This document shows, in pieces, positions 7,296 through 17,008 of a DNA stretch of 64,000 bases (positions are counted from its first letter, which is position 1; each line of letters opens with the position of its first letter). The notes beneath the pieces were generated by a model that was not told the origin of the DNA, did no database searches, and saw nothing but the letters and a program-made list of their open reading frames with translations. Source of the stretch: Tellurirhabdus bombi (GTDB taxonomy: Bacteria > Bacteroidota > Bacteroidia > Cytophagales > Spirosomataceae). Location: contig NZ_CP090557.1 in the NCBI RefSeq assembly GCF_021484805.1, forward strand, positions 4,166,001 to 4,230,000, given 5' to 3'. The position numbers and the translations under genes were made by a program.

Positions 7296-8021
7296 ATGAA
7301 ATTACTGCTACTTGGATACGGCAAAATGGGCCGAACAATTGAACAAATTGCCCTTGACCGGGGACACGAGATTGTGGGCCGCATTGACCTGAACAACCGT
7401 GCCGAACTCGACGCCTTAACCAAAGACGATGTCGATGCCGTGATTGAGTTTAGTTCTCCCGAATCAGCCGTCGAAAACATAAAAACAAGTTTGCAAAATG
7501 GCTGGCCAACCGTCTGCGGTACCACGGGCTGGCTGAGTCATCGTCCAGAAATTGAAGCGCTCGTCGCCGAAAAACAAGGCGCTTTTTTCTACGCATCCAA
7601 TTATAGCATCGGGGTCAATCTCTTTTTCCGCCTCAATAAAATTCTGGCGCAGTTCATGCGAACGTATCCGTCTTATCACGTTTCGATGACGGAAATTCAC
7701 CACACGGAGAAAAAAGATGCTCCTAGCGGCACGGCCATTACGCTGGCCGAAGGTCTGCTGGAAAATTTACCGCACAAATCCCGCTGGGCCTTGCAGGAAG
7801 AAGCAGATACTCAAATTGAAGCCGATGAAATCCCGATTGAATCGCTGCGGGAAGGCGTTGTGCCGGGAACGCACGTTGTTCGGTACCAGTCGGAGGTTGA
7901 CACGATTGAAATCAAGCACGAAGCGCATAGCCGACAGGGGTTTGCCCTCGGAGCCGTTATCTCCGCTGAATGGCTGGTTGGTCGGCAGGGCGTGTTCGGA
8001 ATGGATGATTTACTCGCCTAA
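7296..8021 (+). CDS. dapB: 4-hydroxy-tetrahydrodipicolinate reductase DapB
   Basis: A 241-aa enzyme of the diaminopimelate/lysine pathway that reduces the DapA product using NAD(P)H. The N-terminal Rossmann motif is 'LLLGYGKMGRTIEQIA'. 'GTTGW' follows near residue 75, and the catalytic and substrate-binding block 'EIHHTEKKDAPSGTA' contains H135, H136 and the lysines. Its length is in the short range seen in Bacteroidota. It starts 18 bp after the DUF5683 gene and is followed by lepB after about 120 bp. Confidence 0.95.
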   Translation: MKLLLLGYGKMGRTIEQIALDRGHEIVGRIDLNNRAELDALTKDDVDAVIEFSSPESAVENIKTSLQNGWPTVCGTTGWLSHRPEIEALVAEKQGAFFYASNYSIGVNLFFRLNKILAQFMRTYPSYHVSMTEIHHTEKKDAPSGTAITLAEGLLENLPHKSRWALQEEADTQIEADEIPIESLREGVVPGTHVVRYQSEVDTIEIKHEAHSRQGFALGAVISAEWLVGRQGVFGMDDLLA

Positions 8022-8140
8022 ATACCCGCTCTCCAAATAAACCGGTGTTTATCGAATTCGCTTTTTTTAATTAATTTGCTGTAAATTATGTAATCAGGCT
8101 GCTTGTACTAACTGACTACCAGCCTTTTCGAGTTATTAAT

Positions 8141-9274
8141 ATGGCCGTTGTAAACCAGGATTCCAAAACTAAAATTGTCCGCAAGCAAAAATCGCCGGGC
8201 CGCGAGTGGCTCGATTCGATTGTATTTGCTGTCGTAGCAGCTACGCTGATCCGCTGGCTGTTTATGGAAGCGTTTACCATTCCGACACCGTCGATGGAAA
8301 AAAGCCTTCTCGTTGGTGACTTCCTGTTTGTCAGTAAATTGCACTACGGAACCCGGACACCCAAAACTCCTTTACAGGTTCCTTTGACGCACCAAAAAAT
8401 ATGGGGTACCGAGATTCCCTCCTACCTGGACTGGATTCAATTGCCTCAGTTTCGTCTTCCTGGTTTTTCGTCGGTGAAAGCGGGTGACGTGGTTGTCTTT
8501 AATTACCCGCCCGAAGACCAGTACCCTACCGATTTAAAGACCAACTACATCAAGCGCTGCATTGGCGCCCCCGGCGACGTGCTGGAAATTCGCGATCGGC
8601 AAGTATATAGCAACGGCAAGCCTTTTCAGAATCCGCCTAAAATGCAGGATGAATACTTTATCAAGACGAGCTCTATCATCAGCGAAAAAGTCTTCAAACG
8701 CTACGACATCACGGATTTTGAGCAGTATTCAGAGACTTACAACGACACCATTTCTTCCAATGACGCTTCGGGTTATTTAGTAAAAACTACCCCGGAAACA
8801 GCCGCTTTATTGAAGCAGCAGGACTTCGTGCAGGAAATTCAGCTTATTTCTTCGCCCAAAGGCCAGCCGTCGTTTTTCCCGATTTATCCGCAATCACCCT
8901 TGTTCAAGTGGAACATCGACAACTACGGCCCGATCACGGTTCCGAAAGAAGGCGCAACGGTTCAGCTCGATGAAAAGAACATTGCCCTTTACGGCCCCGT
9001 CATCAAAAAATACGAAGGAAACGATAAAGTTGAACTAACCGACAAAACAGTAACTATTGACGGTAAGGCCATTACCTCTTATACATTTAAGCAGAATTAT
9101 TACTTCATGATGGGTGATAACCGGCATAATTCTGCCGATTCCCGCTTCTGGGGTTTTGTTCCCGCCGACCATATCGTTGGGAAAGCGGTATTTATCTGGA
9201 TGTCCATCGATCCAAACCCAGAAAGTGCCCTGAGCAAAATTCGCTGGAACCGCCTGTTCAGAATTATTGAATAA
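8141..9274 (+). CDS. lepB: Signal peptidase I LepB
   Basis: A 377-aa membrane serine-lysine endopeptidase that removes Sec and Tat signal peptides. One N-terminal membrane segment ('SIVFAVVAATLIRWLFM') precedes box B 'IPTPSMEKSLLVGD' with nucleophile S51. Box D 'NYIKRCIGAPGDVLEI' supplies the general base K138, and box E 'MGDNRHNSADSRFWGFV' lies near residue 330. About 185 residues separate boxes D and E, an insertion that makes it larger than E. coli-type catalytic cores and is usual for this phylum. It ends at a strong hairpin terminator. Confidence 0.95.
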   Translation: MAVVNQDSKTKIVRKQKSPGREWLDSIVFAVVAATLIRWLFMEAFTIPTPSMEKSLLVGDFLFVSKLHYGTRTPKTPLQVPLTHQKIWGTEIPSYLDWIQLPQFRLPGFSSVKAGDVVVFNYPPEDQYPTDLKTNYIKRCIGAPGDVLEIRDRQVYSNGKPFQNPPKMQDEYFIKTSSIISEKVFKRYDITDFEQYSETYNDTISSNDASGYLVKTTPETAALLKQQDFVQEIQLISSPKGQPSFFPIYPQSPLFKWNIDNYGPITVPKEGATVQLDEKNIALYGPVIKKYEGNDKVELTDKTVTIDGKAITSYTFKQNYYFMMGDNRHNSADSRFWGFVPADHIVGKAVFIWMSIDPNPESALSKIRWNRLFRIIE

Positions 9275-9281
9275 AGAAAAA

Positions 9282-9323
9282 ACGAGTGACAACGCTCGAA
9301 ACGTTGTCACTCGTTTACCTTTA
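9282..9323. terminator. Bidirectional hairpin terminator between lepB and ung
   Basis: ACGAGTGACAACG (9282-9294) pairs perfectly with CGTTGTCACTCGT (9302-9314) across a 7-nt loop. An A-run precedes it and T-rich sequence follows. It lies between two convergent genes, so it probably serves both. Confidence 0.85.
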
Positions 9324-9338
9324 AAAAGTTACTTCTAT

Positions 9339-10004
9339 TTACCAGTCAATTTCTGGCAATCCTTTACTCTTCAGGTAGGCATTGGTTTGGCTAAAATGCT
9401 TATTTCCGAACCAGCCACCCCACTGAGCAGCCATCGGCGATGGATGTTTCGATTTTAGAACCAGGTGTTTGGAGTCATCGATGATGGCTCCTTTTTTTTG
9501 CGCATACGCCCCCCAAAGCAGGAAAACGACGTCCTCTTTCTCATCGGAAATATGCTTGATTGCCGCGTCGGTAAACGTTTCCCACCCTTTGTTCTGGTGC
9601 GATCCCGCCTGATGCGCCCGAACGGTCAACGTCGCGTTGAGCAATAAAACACCCTGAACAGCCCAACGCTCCAGGTTTCCCGATTTGGGAATTGGCTTGC
9701 CCAGATCATCCTGAATTTCCTTGAAAATATTGATGAGCGAAGGGGGCTTAGTTATACCATCATTCACTGAAAAAGACAATCCATTTGCCTGTCCTTCGTT
9801 ATGATAAGGATCCTGGCCCAGAATAACAACCTTTACTTCATCGAACGGGCATTTGTCAAATGCGTTAAAGATGAGCTTTCCCGGTGGGTAACAGCGCTGG
9901 GTAGCATATTCCTGACGAACGAACTCAGTCAGTTTCGGAAAATAAGGCTTTTCAAATTCAGCTTGCAGTCGCTGCTGCCAGGAGGGTTCAATAGCAACCT
10001 TCAT
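9339..10004 (-). CDS. ung: Uracil-DNA glycosylase, family 1
   Basis: A 221-aa base-excision repair enzyme that removes uracil from DNA. The catalytic water-activating motif 'VVILGQDPYHNEGQANGLSF' has the Asp at about residue 65. 'LLLNATLTVRAHQAGSHQNK' and the uracil/minor-groove loop 'HPSPMAAQWGGWFGNKHFS' complete the family-1 signature. The length matches E. coli Ung (229 aa). It is monocistronic and converges with lepB. Confidence 0.97.
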   Translation of the reverse strand: MKVAIEPSWQQRLQAEFEKPYFPKLTEFVRQEYATQRCYPPGKLIFNAFDKCPFDEVKVVILGQDPYHNEGQANGLSFSVNDGITKPPSLINIFKEIQDDLGKPIPKSGNLERWAVQGVLLLNATLTVRAHQAGSHQNKGWETFTDAAIKHISDEKEDVVFLLWGAYAQKKGAIIDDSKHLVLKSKHPSPMAAQWGGWFGNKHFSQTNAYLKSKGLPEIDW

Positions 10005-10164
10005 GTGTGTTTATTATTTAAAAGGATTTTAATGCTTACTATTTTGTTAGAAATGTACCTTTGACCAGCCAAAATAGAGGAAATATTTTGCTTAGTTGTT
10101 GGGATTATAAACTCTTGGATCTTATTTTCGTTCTAAATAGATGTTAAACCGCAGGGAGGATAGT

Positions 10165-10551
10165 ATGATATCGGCAGTTACGGAAGGCGTTAAGGTCATT
10201 GTCAGGACCGAGTATCAGCCAGAGTACTCCAGCCCATTACAGGCGCATTACGTATTTACTTATCGGATCACCATTGAGAACGGTAGCGGCTATACCGTGC
10301 AGTTGCAACGTCGTCACTGGATGATTTATGACTCTAATGGCACAGTCCGTGAGTTGGAAGGTGAAGGCGTTGTTGGACAGCAACCGATTCTGGAGCCCGG
10401 GGAAACGCACGAATATGTATCCGGCTGCAACCTACGTTCCAGCCTGGGAAAAATGCGCGGCACCTATTTAATGGAACGTATCCTGGATGGCAAGCAATTT
10501 TTCGTGAACATCCCGGAATTCATCATGATAGTCCCTTTCCGCCTAAATTAG
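10165..10551 (+). CDS. apaG: ApaG family protein
   Basis: A 128-aa single-domain beta-sandwich protein. The family pattern is clear: 'VIVRTEYQPEYSSP' with 'HYVFTYRITIENGS', 'VQLQRRHWMIYDSNG', 'GEGVVGQQPILEPGETHEY', 'SGCNLRSSLGKMRGTY'. ApaG has been linked to Co2+/Mg2+ tolerance and is related to FBXO3 substrate domains; the biochemical role is unclear. I chose ATG 10165 because GGGAGGA lies directly upstream and the length then equals the usual 125-128 aa; an in-frame ATG at 10141 would add 8 residues. Confidence 0.93.
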   Translation: MISAVTEGVKVIVRTEYQPEYSSPLQAHYVFTYRITIENGSGYTVQLQRRHWMIYDSNGTVRELEGEGVVGQQPILEPGETHEYVSGCNLRSSLGKMRGTYLMERILDGKQFFVNIPEFIMIVPFRLN

Positions 10552-10561
10552 TTTACTGTTT

Positions 10562-11335
10562 TTGATCCGCGCTTACTTACAATACTTGCTTAAAGCTCGG
10601 GATGAGCATTCGCTTCACTCGCCTTTTTTATTTGACTTATACACCCAGCTTATTCGTCAGGATAATCCATCCGAGCCCGCATTTGCGCCCATTCGGACTT
10701 TGCGTAAAGAGCTGCTGAACAATCGGGAGCAAATCGATATCACCGACTTTGGAGCTGGCTCACGGGTTAATGGATCTAACCAGCGAATGATTCGGGACAT
10801 TGCCAAAAACTCGGAAAAACCCGCCCGATTTGCCCGGTTATTCTACCGCCTGATCCAGAAATATAACTACCAGACTATTTTTGACCTCGGCACTTCCCTG
10901 GGAATAACCACGCTGTATGAAGCGGCGGCTAACCCGGAAGGGCGTATTATTTCGTTTGAAGGATGTCCGCAAACGGCCCGCATTGCAGCGCAAAATTTTC
11001 AAAGGCTCGGATACCGAAATGTTGATCTGGTAGTAGGAAATATTGACGAAACGCTCGGTAAGCAGGTAGCGGAAGTTGACCGCATCGATTTTGCTTTTTT
11101 TGATGCAAACCACCGCTTCGAGCCAACAGTGCGCTATTTTGAAACCTGCCTCGACAAGATTCATAACGACACCTGTTTTGTTTTTGACGACATTCACTGG
11201 TCTGATGGCATGGAGCAAGCGTGGGAGGCGATAAAAGCACACCCAAAGACGGTAGTTACGATTGATCTGTTTTATATAGGACTCGTTTTTTTCCGGGCGC
11301 AGCAACCACGGCAGCATTTCACGCTTCGGTTTTGA
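10562..11335 (+). CDS. Class I SAM-dependent methyltransferase
   Basis: A 257-aa protein, probably starting at TTG 10562 since no ATG is available before the conserved N-terminus 'DEHSLHSPFLFDLYTQLI'. The SAM-binding motif I is 'TIFDLGTSLGITTLYEAAA', acidic motif II is 'RIISFEGCPQTARIAAQNF', and motif IV-like 'DRIDFAFFDANHRFEPTVRY' resembles O-methyltransferases. 'VFDDIHWSDGMEQAWEAIK' near the end also fits that group. It lies 10 bp after apaG, probably in the same transcript. Substrate unknown. Confidence 0.8.
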   Translation: MIRAYLQYLLKARDEHSLHSPFLFDLYTQLIRQDNPSEPAFAPIRTLRKELLNNREQIDITDFGAGSRVNGSNQRMIRDIAKNSEKPARFARLFYRLIQKYNYQTIFDLGTSLGITTLYEAAANPEGRIISFEGCPQTARIAAQNFQRLGYRNVDLVVGNIDETLGKQVAEVDRIDFAFFDANHRFEPTVRYFETCLDKIHNDTCFVFDDIHWSDGMEQAWEAIKAHPKTVVTIDLFYIGLVFFRAQQPRQHFTLRF

Positions 11336-11482
11336 TCAGCTGTAATAGCATTAACGACGACCTGATAGAAGCGCTAGTCTAGCTATTCCTGCACCGTAGA
11401 CAAAAATTAACGTACAAAAAATCAAAAAGAGACGCTTAAGTTACTCTTTCGGTTTTACTTTGCACTAACAAACTCTTCAGTT

Positions 11483-12844
11483 ATGATGCGGCTTTCAGCA
11501 GTAACAAATTATTTGCTACTTACGATTGGTTCGGCTTTGTTAATTGCCTCTTGCCAAAAAGGCGATGATAAGCCCATTGACCCTACCGACAAAGCCAGTT
11601 TTGATTTACTGCAAGAGCGAATTTTAACAACCAACTGTGCCCTTTCGGGTTGTCACGCTTCGCAGCAGGACGGGTCGTTTAACCAACACCGCCTTGTTTT
11701 AGCGAAAGAAAGTGCGTTCGAGAACCTCGTTGGTGTTGCCTCCACGAATGCGCTGGCAAAGGAAGACGGTATGCTGCGGGTAAAACCGTTTAACGCCATG
11801 GAAAGCCTCCTTTTCCATAAGCTAACGGCTGACGCTTCCCACCACAATGGCAAGCAATATGGCAACCTGATGCCCCTCGGTCGGGAGCCCCTGACGGTCG
11901 GACAGATTGAATTTGTCAGACGCTGGATTGAGGCAGGCGCTCCGAAAACAGGCAGTGTTGTGGATGTGGCTTTACTGGATGACAAAACCCCAAGTGTGGG
12001 CGAGTTTGAGGCGCTGTTGCCTCCCGCTACTGGCCAGGGATTCCAGATGAAGGTTGATCCGTTTAATATTCAACCAAATTTTGAGCGGGAAATCTTCGTT
12101 CGTAAAATGATTGGTAACCAATCGGATATCTACGTAAAACGCATCCAGATCAAGATGCGAACCAATAGTCACCACTTGCTCGTTCACAGCTTTAAGTCCA
12201 CCAATTCTCTGCCCCAGCTTAATCAGATTCGGGATGTACGTAACCCGGATGGCAGTTTGAACCTGGACACGTATTTATCGATGCAAAACCACGTTTTTGC
12301 TGCCGGTAGTCAGACAACAACATTTGATTACACGTTCCCCGAAGGTGCCGCTCTTCCGTTCACAGCTAACACATCGCTTGATCTGAATTCCCACTATGTG
12401 AATAAATCAACACAGCCAATTGTCGGGGAGGCGTATGTCAATTTCTATACGGTCAATAAAGCGCAGGTTCAGCACGTCCTGAAAACCATCGATTTCGGCA
12501 ATACCGGCCTTAATTTACCAGCGAAGCAACGGACAACCGCTGTCAAATCGTTCACGTTTGATAAGAACGTTCGCGTATTAACGCTGACCTCCCACATGCA
12601 CAAACTGGGTGAAAAGTTTGTCATCAAGATATACGGTGGAGCCCGCAATGGCGAAGTTGTTTATACGTCCAACGACTGGCAGCATCCGGACATCATAAAT
12701 CTAAAAAACCCAATTTCGCTCAAAGCAGGCGAAGGATTCACATCCGAGATCACCTACAATAACACAACCGATAAAACGGTTCAATTCGGTTTGTCCAGTG
12801 AGGAAGAAATGGGAATTATTTTCGGCTACTATTACGAAGAATAG
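11483..12844 (+). CDS. Lipoprotein with cytochrome-c-like and copper type II monooxygenase-like domains
   Basis: A 453-aa protein with lipobox 'LLIASC' (acylated Cys at about residue 24). Residues about 40-155 look like a planctomycete-type cytochrome c segment: 'NCALSGCHAS' (a CX4CH haem-like motif), 'ESLLFHKLTAD', 'MPLGREPLTVGQIEFVRRWI'. The C-terminal two thirds resemble the PHM/DBM copper monooxygenase fold, with 'NSHHLLVHSF', 'LDLNSHYVN' and 'LTSHMHKLGEKF' as candidate Cu ligands. It is presumably outer-membrane anchored and redox active. The substrate is unknown, and haem attachment to CX4CH is uncertain. Confidence 0.65.
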   Translation: MMRLSAVTNYLLLTIGSALLIASCQKGDDKPIDPTDKASFDLLQERILTTNCALSGCHASQQDGSFNQHRLVLAKESAFENLVGVASTNALAKEDGMLRVKPFNAMESLLFHKLTADASHHNGKQYGNLMPLGREPLTVGQIEFVRRWIEAGAPKTGSVVDVALLDDKTPSVGEFEALLPPATGQGFQMKVDPFNIQPNFEREIFVRKMIGNQSDIYVKRIQIKMRTNSHHLLVHSFKSTNSLPQLNQIRDVRNPDGSLNLDTYLSMQNHVFAAGSQTTTFDYTFPEGAALPFTANTSLDLNSHYVNKSTQPIVGEAYVNFYTVNKAQVQHVLKTIDFGNTGLNLPAKQRTTAVKSFTFDKNVRVLTLTSHMHKLGEKFVIKIYGGARNGEVVYTSNDWQHPDIINLKNPISLKAGEGFTSEITYNNTTDKTVQFGLSSEEEMGIIFGYYYEE

Positions 12845-12855
12845 CAGCCGTTCCG

Positions 12856-13338
12856 TTATTGCAGCAGGCTTATAGCTTCATCATTGCCTTGCTGGATTGC
12901 CAGCTGGCGGGCCGTTTGCCCACGTCCATCCTGAATGGTGGCGTCTGCTCCGGCTCCGATCATTAATTTTACCAACTCATTTCGGCCAAACATGGTAGCA
13001 AACATGAGCGCCGTGCCGCCGCTTCCGTTTTGGATATTCAGATCAGCTCCGTTCTCAATGAGTAATTGAGCAATGTCTGGATAGCCTTTAAAACAAACTC
13101 CCATCAGGGCCGTATTGCCATTCAAATCCTGAGCGTTGACATCGGCGTTGGCGTCAATCAAAACTCGTACCGTATCCAGATAACCATCATAAGCAGCGAC
13201 GATCAAGGGCGTAAACCCGCGTCCGTCCTGCATGTTGATATCAATATTGGCTTCAATAAGCTGTTTTATGTAAGCCGTGTCGCCTTTGCGGGCGGCATCA
13301 AAAAGTAAATCTTCTGGACGCGTCGAATAAAATGACAT
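12856..13338 (-). CDS. Ankyrin repeat protein
   Basis: A 160-aa protein made almost entirely of four to five ankyrin repeats: 'DLLFDAARKGDTAYIKQLIE', then 'DGRGFTPLIVAAYDGYLDTV', 'LNGNTALMGVCFKGYPDIAQ', 'GSGGTALMFATMFGRNELVK' and a partial last unit 'DGRGQTARQLAIQQGNDEAI'. No signal peptide or catalytic domain. Ankyrin proteins bind partner proteins; no partner is evident. It converges with the copper lipoprotein gene, 11 bp away. Confidence 0.92.
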   Translation of the reverse strand: MSFYSTRPEDLLFDAARKGDTAYIKQLIEANIDINMQDGRGFTPLIVAAYDGYLDTVRVLIDANADVNAQDLNGNTALMGVCFKGYPDIAQLLIENGADLNIQNGSGGTALMFATMFGRNELVKLMIGAGADATIQDGRGQTARQLAIQQGNDEAISLLQ

Positions 13339-13432
13339 AAAAAAATGGGTTTACAGTCGGGTTGTCTGAATACGACTACCAGACCAGCCAAATTGTTTTC
13401 TCCGTCACTTAGCAATGCCGGCTTTTTTGGCG

Positions 13433-15625
13433 TTAATTTGTCTCCGTTAGTTCCAGTACCACGCTCGTCCGCCGTGCATCAACAACTGGGTTAAATCCAA
13501 CCGTCATCAGATAATCCCCTGACAGTACTGCTGGATTCTGGTTGATTCGCGAGTTGGTTCCTGGATAAACATTCAATTCCTGCACCTTGTATTTTTTCGC
13601 CGGATTAAGCCCTTTCAACCGAATCGGTGCCTGGCTGCCCTCCTGGTACCGATTGCTTACCAGATAGCTAAACCAGACTGCTTTATCCTGCTTTTCAGAT
13701 ACATACATTAACGAAGCTAAATTATTTTTGTAGGGTGCTACCAACCTGAATAAATCCCCTTTCCAGATCACCTCCTTGACTCGGCTGTAAGTTTTCAGTG
13801 CCTCCTGGCTAAAGCTGAGCTCTTTTTCGTCCAGCTTCCCGACCACAATATCATAGCCCATTTTTCCCATCATGGCCACATCCGTCCGGAACTTAATGGG
13901 TTGTTTACCCCAATCCGTAATGTGGTTACAAGTCGCAATGGCCGGATAGAAATACGAGTAATCCCACTGAATAAAAACGCGCTCTAAGCCGTCGGTGTTA
14001 TCGCTCGGCCAGAATTCGGTGAAGTATTTCAACGCCCCGTAGTCAACCCGACCGCCCCCGCCCGAACACAGCATTAAAGGCAAGGTGGGGTATTTGGTCC
14101 GTAGGCGCTCGAGAACTTTATATAGCCCCTGCACGTAATCAATATACAAGTGCGACTGGTTGGCATTCGTAGCCGAAAAGGCGTTGTAAATAACGGCGTT
14201 GCAATCCCACTTGATGTACCCTAGCGTCGGATTTTTGGTTAGCATGTCGTCCACGATGCTGTAGACAAAATCCTGCACTTTTGGATTAGACAAATCCAAT
14301 ACCAGTTGATTCCGGAAATAATATTCGGCGCGGTTAGGCAGCTTGATAACCCAATCCGGGTGTTTTTCATACAGCTCACTTTTCGGGCTAACCATCTCCG
14401 GTTCCAGCCAGATTCCAAACCGGATGCCTGCGCTTTCGGCTTCTTTGATCAGGTAGCCAAGGCCATGCGGGAGCTTTTGCTTGTTCTCCTGCCAATCGCC
14501 CAAACTGGTGCGGTCGTTGTTGCGCGGGTATTTGTTGCCAAACCAGCCATCATCCAGCAAAAACAAATCGACGCCTAGCTTCTTGCCATCTTTGAATAAA
14601 GTCGTCAATTTTTCCTCGTTAAAATCAAAGAAGGTAGCTTCCCAGTTGTTGAGCAGCGTTAGCCGGTTGCCTTCCCCCTGCGGAATGCGGTGTTTTCGGG
14701 CCCAACGGTGCATGTTGCGGCTGGCCGTGCCGGTTCCGCTGGCCGAATACGTAAACAGAAAAGCGGGGGTTACAAACTCCTTGTTTGGAGCCAGCGTGTA
14801 TTCAGACGCGTACGGATTGATGCCCGAAATAAGCCGCAGATTGCGCAGCGGATCTACTTCAAACTGCAACTGGTAGTTGCCCGACCAGGCCAGCGTTCCG
14901 GCCAGAACCTCGCCGGTTTCTTCATCCGCCGGTTTATTGAGCGCAAGCAGAAACGAAGGGGCCTGAAACAGATCCGCGCGGGTTCCCAGTTTCGTATCCA
15001 GCACTTTTAGTCCCGCTGATAATTGTATTTCTTCCGGTTTCATTTCCTGCGCCCAATCGCCGTGGAAATGGGTCAGGTAATAACTTTGAGCGGGTAAATA
15101 AAGATTTGCCGAGGCATATTTCTGCATCCGAACGGGCTTTTTCTCCGTATGCCGAATCGACGACCACTGTTCAATGACGTCTTCTTTTTGATACGCTTTG
15201 TAAAAAAGGGTTACTTCAAAAGGATACTGCGGATCTTTCAAGTACACTTTCGTTAAGACAATACCATCGGCTAGGTCACTTTTTTCGTGCCGAACATATT
15301 TCAGATCCAGCGACGGATTGCCATCGGCGTGCGTCACCTGAATGGCGGGTTCGAGCAAATTACGCCCACCTGCCGGCGTATAAACGGAGTTGTAAATTTT
15401 CGTATAATCCTCGCCCCGCTTGCCATTCCCCGTTAGCAGGCCGTATTCCGTAGGCTGCTGGAGCCTTTTTCCCAAATAAACCATCGTTGGGTCGGCATCT
15501 TTGTCCACCCGAATCACCAGGGCGGTTTGCTGGGTTTCAATGATGATCTGATTATCGGCAGAGGCAACTTGGCTCGCCCAAAAAAGGGGTAGCAGGTAGG
15601 CGGTAATCTGTACTAAAAGTCTCAT
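13433..15625 (-). CDS. Alpha-galactosidase, glycoside hydrolase family 36 type
   Basis: A 730-aa exported enzyme cleaving terminal alpha-galactosides. A signal peptide ('[21 protein letters not shown]') precedes a beta-supersandwich N-terminal domain. The catalytic TIM barrel follows with '[20 protein letters not shown]', '[19 protein letters not shown]', the nucleophile Asp of 'GYIKWDCN' (about residue 472) and the acid/base Asp of 'WPSDNTDG' (about 540). I use ATG 15625, the start of the signal peptide; an upstream in-frame start at 15670 would add 15 polar residues. The ridA-like gene lies 45 bp upstream on the same strand. Confidence 0.9.
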   Translation of the reverse strand: MRLLVQITAYLLPLFWASQVASADNQIIIETQQTALVIRVDKDADPTMVYLGKRLQQPTEYGLLTGNGKRGEDYTKIYNSVYTPAGGRNLLEPAIQVTHADGNPSLDLKYVRHEKSDLADGIVLTKVYLKDPQYPFEVTLFYKAYQKEDVIEQWSSIRHTEKKPVRMQKYASANLYLPAQSYYLTHFHGDWAQEMKPEEIQLSAGLKVLDTKLGTRADLFQAPSFLLALNKPADEETGEVLAGTLAWSGNYQLQFEVDPLRNLRLISGINPYASEYTLAPNKEFVTPAFLFTYSASGTGTASRNMHRWARKHRIPQGEGNRLTLLNNWEATFFDFNEEKLTTLFKDGKKLGVDLFLLDDGWFGNKYPRNNDRTSLGDWQENKQKLPHGLGYLIKEAESAGIRFGIWLEPEMVSPKSELYEKHPDWVIKLPNRAEYYFRNQLVLDLSNPKVQDFVYSIVDDMLTKNPTLGYIKWDCNAVIYNAFSATNANQSHLYIDYVQGLYKVLERLRTKYPTLPLMLCSGGGGRVDYGALKYFTEFWPSDNTDGLERVFIQWDYSYFYPAIATCNHITDWGKQPIKFRTDVAMMGKMGYDIVVGKLDEKELSFSQEALKTYSRVKEVIWKGDLFRLVAPYKNNLASLMYVSEKQDKAVWFSYLVSNRYQEGSQAPIRLKGLNPAKKYKVQELNVYPGTNSRINQNPAVLSGDYLMTVGFNPVVDARRTSVVLELTETN

Positions 15626-15670
15626 AAACGGCAAAGGTTCGGATGGCCGAAAGCTACTAATCAAATCCAC

Positions 15671-16192
15671 TTATTCTACCTCAACAATCATCTCGACTTC
15701 CACCGCAAAACCGGCAGGCAACGCGGTAACTCCCACCGCCGAGCGGGCATGTTTTCCTTTATCGCCAAACAGCGCAACCAGCAAATCCGAACAGCCATTC
15801 ACCACTTTGGGCTGATCCGTAAACTCCGGGGCCGAATTAACCATCCCCAAAACTTTGACCACCCGCTTCACCTTGCCCAAATCGCCAATTTCTGCTTTTA
15901 GGGAAGACAGCAAACCCACCGCGCACAGCTTGGCGGCTTCGTACCCCTGCTCGGCCGTCAGGTCTTTGCCCAGTTTTCCTTTGATGCCCGACCCATCCGC
16001 CCGACTGGAAACGTGCCCCGATAGAAAAACCAGATTCCCCGTCCGAACCGCTTTGACATAGTTGGCCAGTGATGGCGTTGGCTTGGCCAGCTCAACGTTT
16101 AGTTCTTTTAATTTTTTTTCAAAATCCTGGGCCTGGACGGAATTAACGAACACTAAAAGGCAAAATAAAAACAAGCAGGAGCGTTTTTTCAT
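15671..16192 (-). CDS. Exported RidA/YjgF family protein
   Basis: A 173-aa protein with a Sec signal peptide ('[18 protein letters not shown]') followed by a RidA fold: '[18 protein letters not shown]', '[20 protein letters not shown]', '[20 protein letters not shown]'. RidA proteins deaminate reactive enamine/imine intermediates. The conserved substrate-binding Arg in 'HARSAVGV' is kept. Periplasmic location is unusual relative to cytosolic RidA but occurs in RidA-like families. ATG 16192 is preferred over TTG 16198. Probably co-transcribed with the alpha-galactosidase. Confidence 0.85.
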   Translation of the reverse strand: MKKRSCLFLFCLLVFVNSVQAQDFEKKLKELNVELAKPTPSLANYVKAVRTGNLVFLSGHVSSRADGSGIKGKLGKDLTAEQGYEAAKLCAVGLLSSLKAEIGDLGKVKRVVKVLGMVNSAPEFTDQPKVVNGCSDLLVALFGDKGKHARSAVGVTALPAGFAVEVEMIVEVE

Positions 16193-16318
16193 GATCAAAT
16201 TTTGGAAAACGGAGTGATTTTTGGTGAATCAATGAAATAGAAGGGTGATGCAAAAAACCAACGCCCAAAATAGCTACTTTCACGAAATATTCTCGCTCAT
16301 TTACTGATAAACCTAAGC

Positions 16319-16999
16319 ATGTTACACCGATTGAAAAGGATAGGATGCCTGTTTTGGCTTCTATCTGGTAGCCATTTTTTGATGGCTCAATCTGCTTTAA
16401 GCAAAAAACCAGCCCCAATTATAGACGTTTTCCGTCAGGGACATAAATCGATCTCCTTTAGCCCGTCTGTTAGTGGTACGCATGAAAAGGTCACGGCGGC
16501 GGGTGCCATCACCAACTACAGGTCCCTGACCGCCGGACTGGAAGTTAAATACCAGCAATTCAGACAGGATAATTATTCGGTGGGGTTATTTGCCAGACTT
16601 AGCTATACGGAGCAAGTAGCTGGTCTACAAAACAGTAGAACCTCAACGCTACTTCCCAACGCGGCTCTTGGTGTCCTCGTACGCCGCTACCTTCCGGTAT
16701 CGCAAAAGATCAGCTTCTACGGGTCGGGGGCCGGTGAGCTGGGTTATGGCTGGGTGCGTACGAAATACGCCGAAAGCGTACCGAAAACCCTAAGGAGTAC
16801 GCAACAAATTGGGCTAAATGGTTCTGTTGGAATCATTTATGTCTTTGCCCCCAGATGGAGCGTCGATCTTGACGCCCGCCTGCTTCAATTTCAGGCCCAA
16901 CGTAACGATCCTCTGGTAAGAAATGCGAATTACAATTTTACCCTCAGCGGTATTTCCTCGTTTCAGTCTTTCTCTGTTCACCTCACCCACTATTTTTAG
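16319..16999 (+). CDS. Hypothetical exported protein, probable outer-membrane beta-barrel
   Basis: A 226-aa protein with a signal peptide ('IGCLFWLLSGSHFLMAQ'). The rest alternates short amphipathic strands and turns ('NYSVGLFARLSYTEQV', 'LGVLVRRYLPVSQKISFYGS', 'GSVGIIYVFAPRWSVDLDAR') and ends in 'SVHLTHYF' with a terminal aromatic residue, the usual outer-membrane barrel insertion signal. No recognised family. It is followed 9 bp later by a similar protein, so the two probably form an operon. Confidence 0.65.
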   Translation: MLHRLKRIGCLFWLLSGSHFLMAQSALSKKPAPIIDVFRQGHKSISFSPSVSGTHEKVTAAGAITNYRSLTAGLEVKYQQFRQDNYSVGLFARLSYTEQVAGLQNSRTSTLLPNAALGVLVRRYLPVSQKISFYGSGAGELGYGWVRTKYAESVPKTLRSTQQIGLNGSVGIIYVFAPRWSVDLDARLLQFQAQRNDPLVRNANYNFTLSGISSFQSFSVHLTHYF

Positions 17000-17008
17000 C
17001 CGCCAGGT

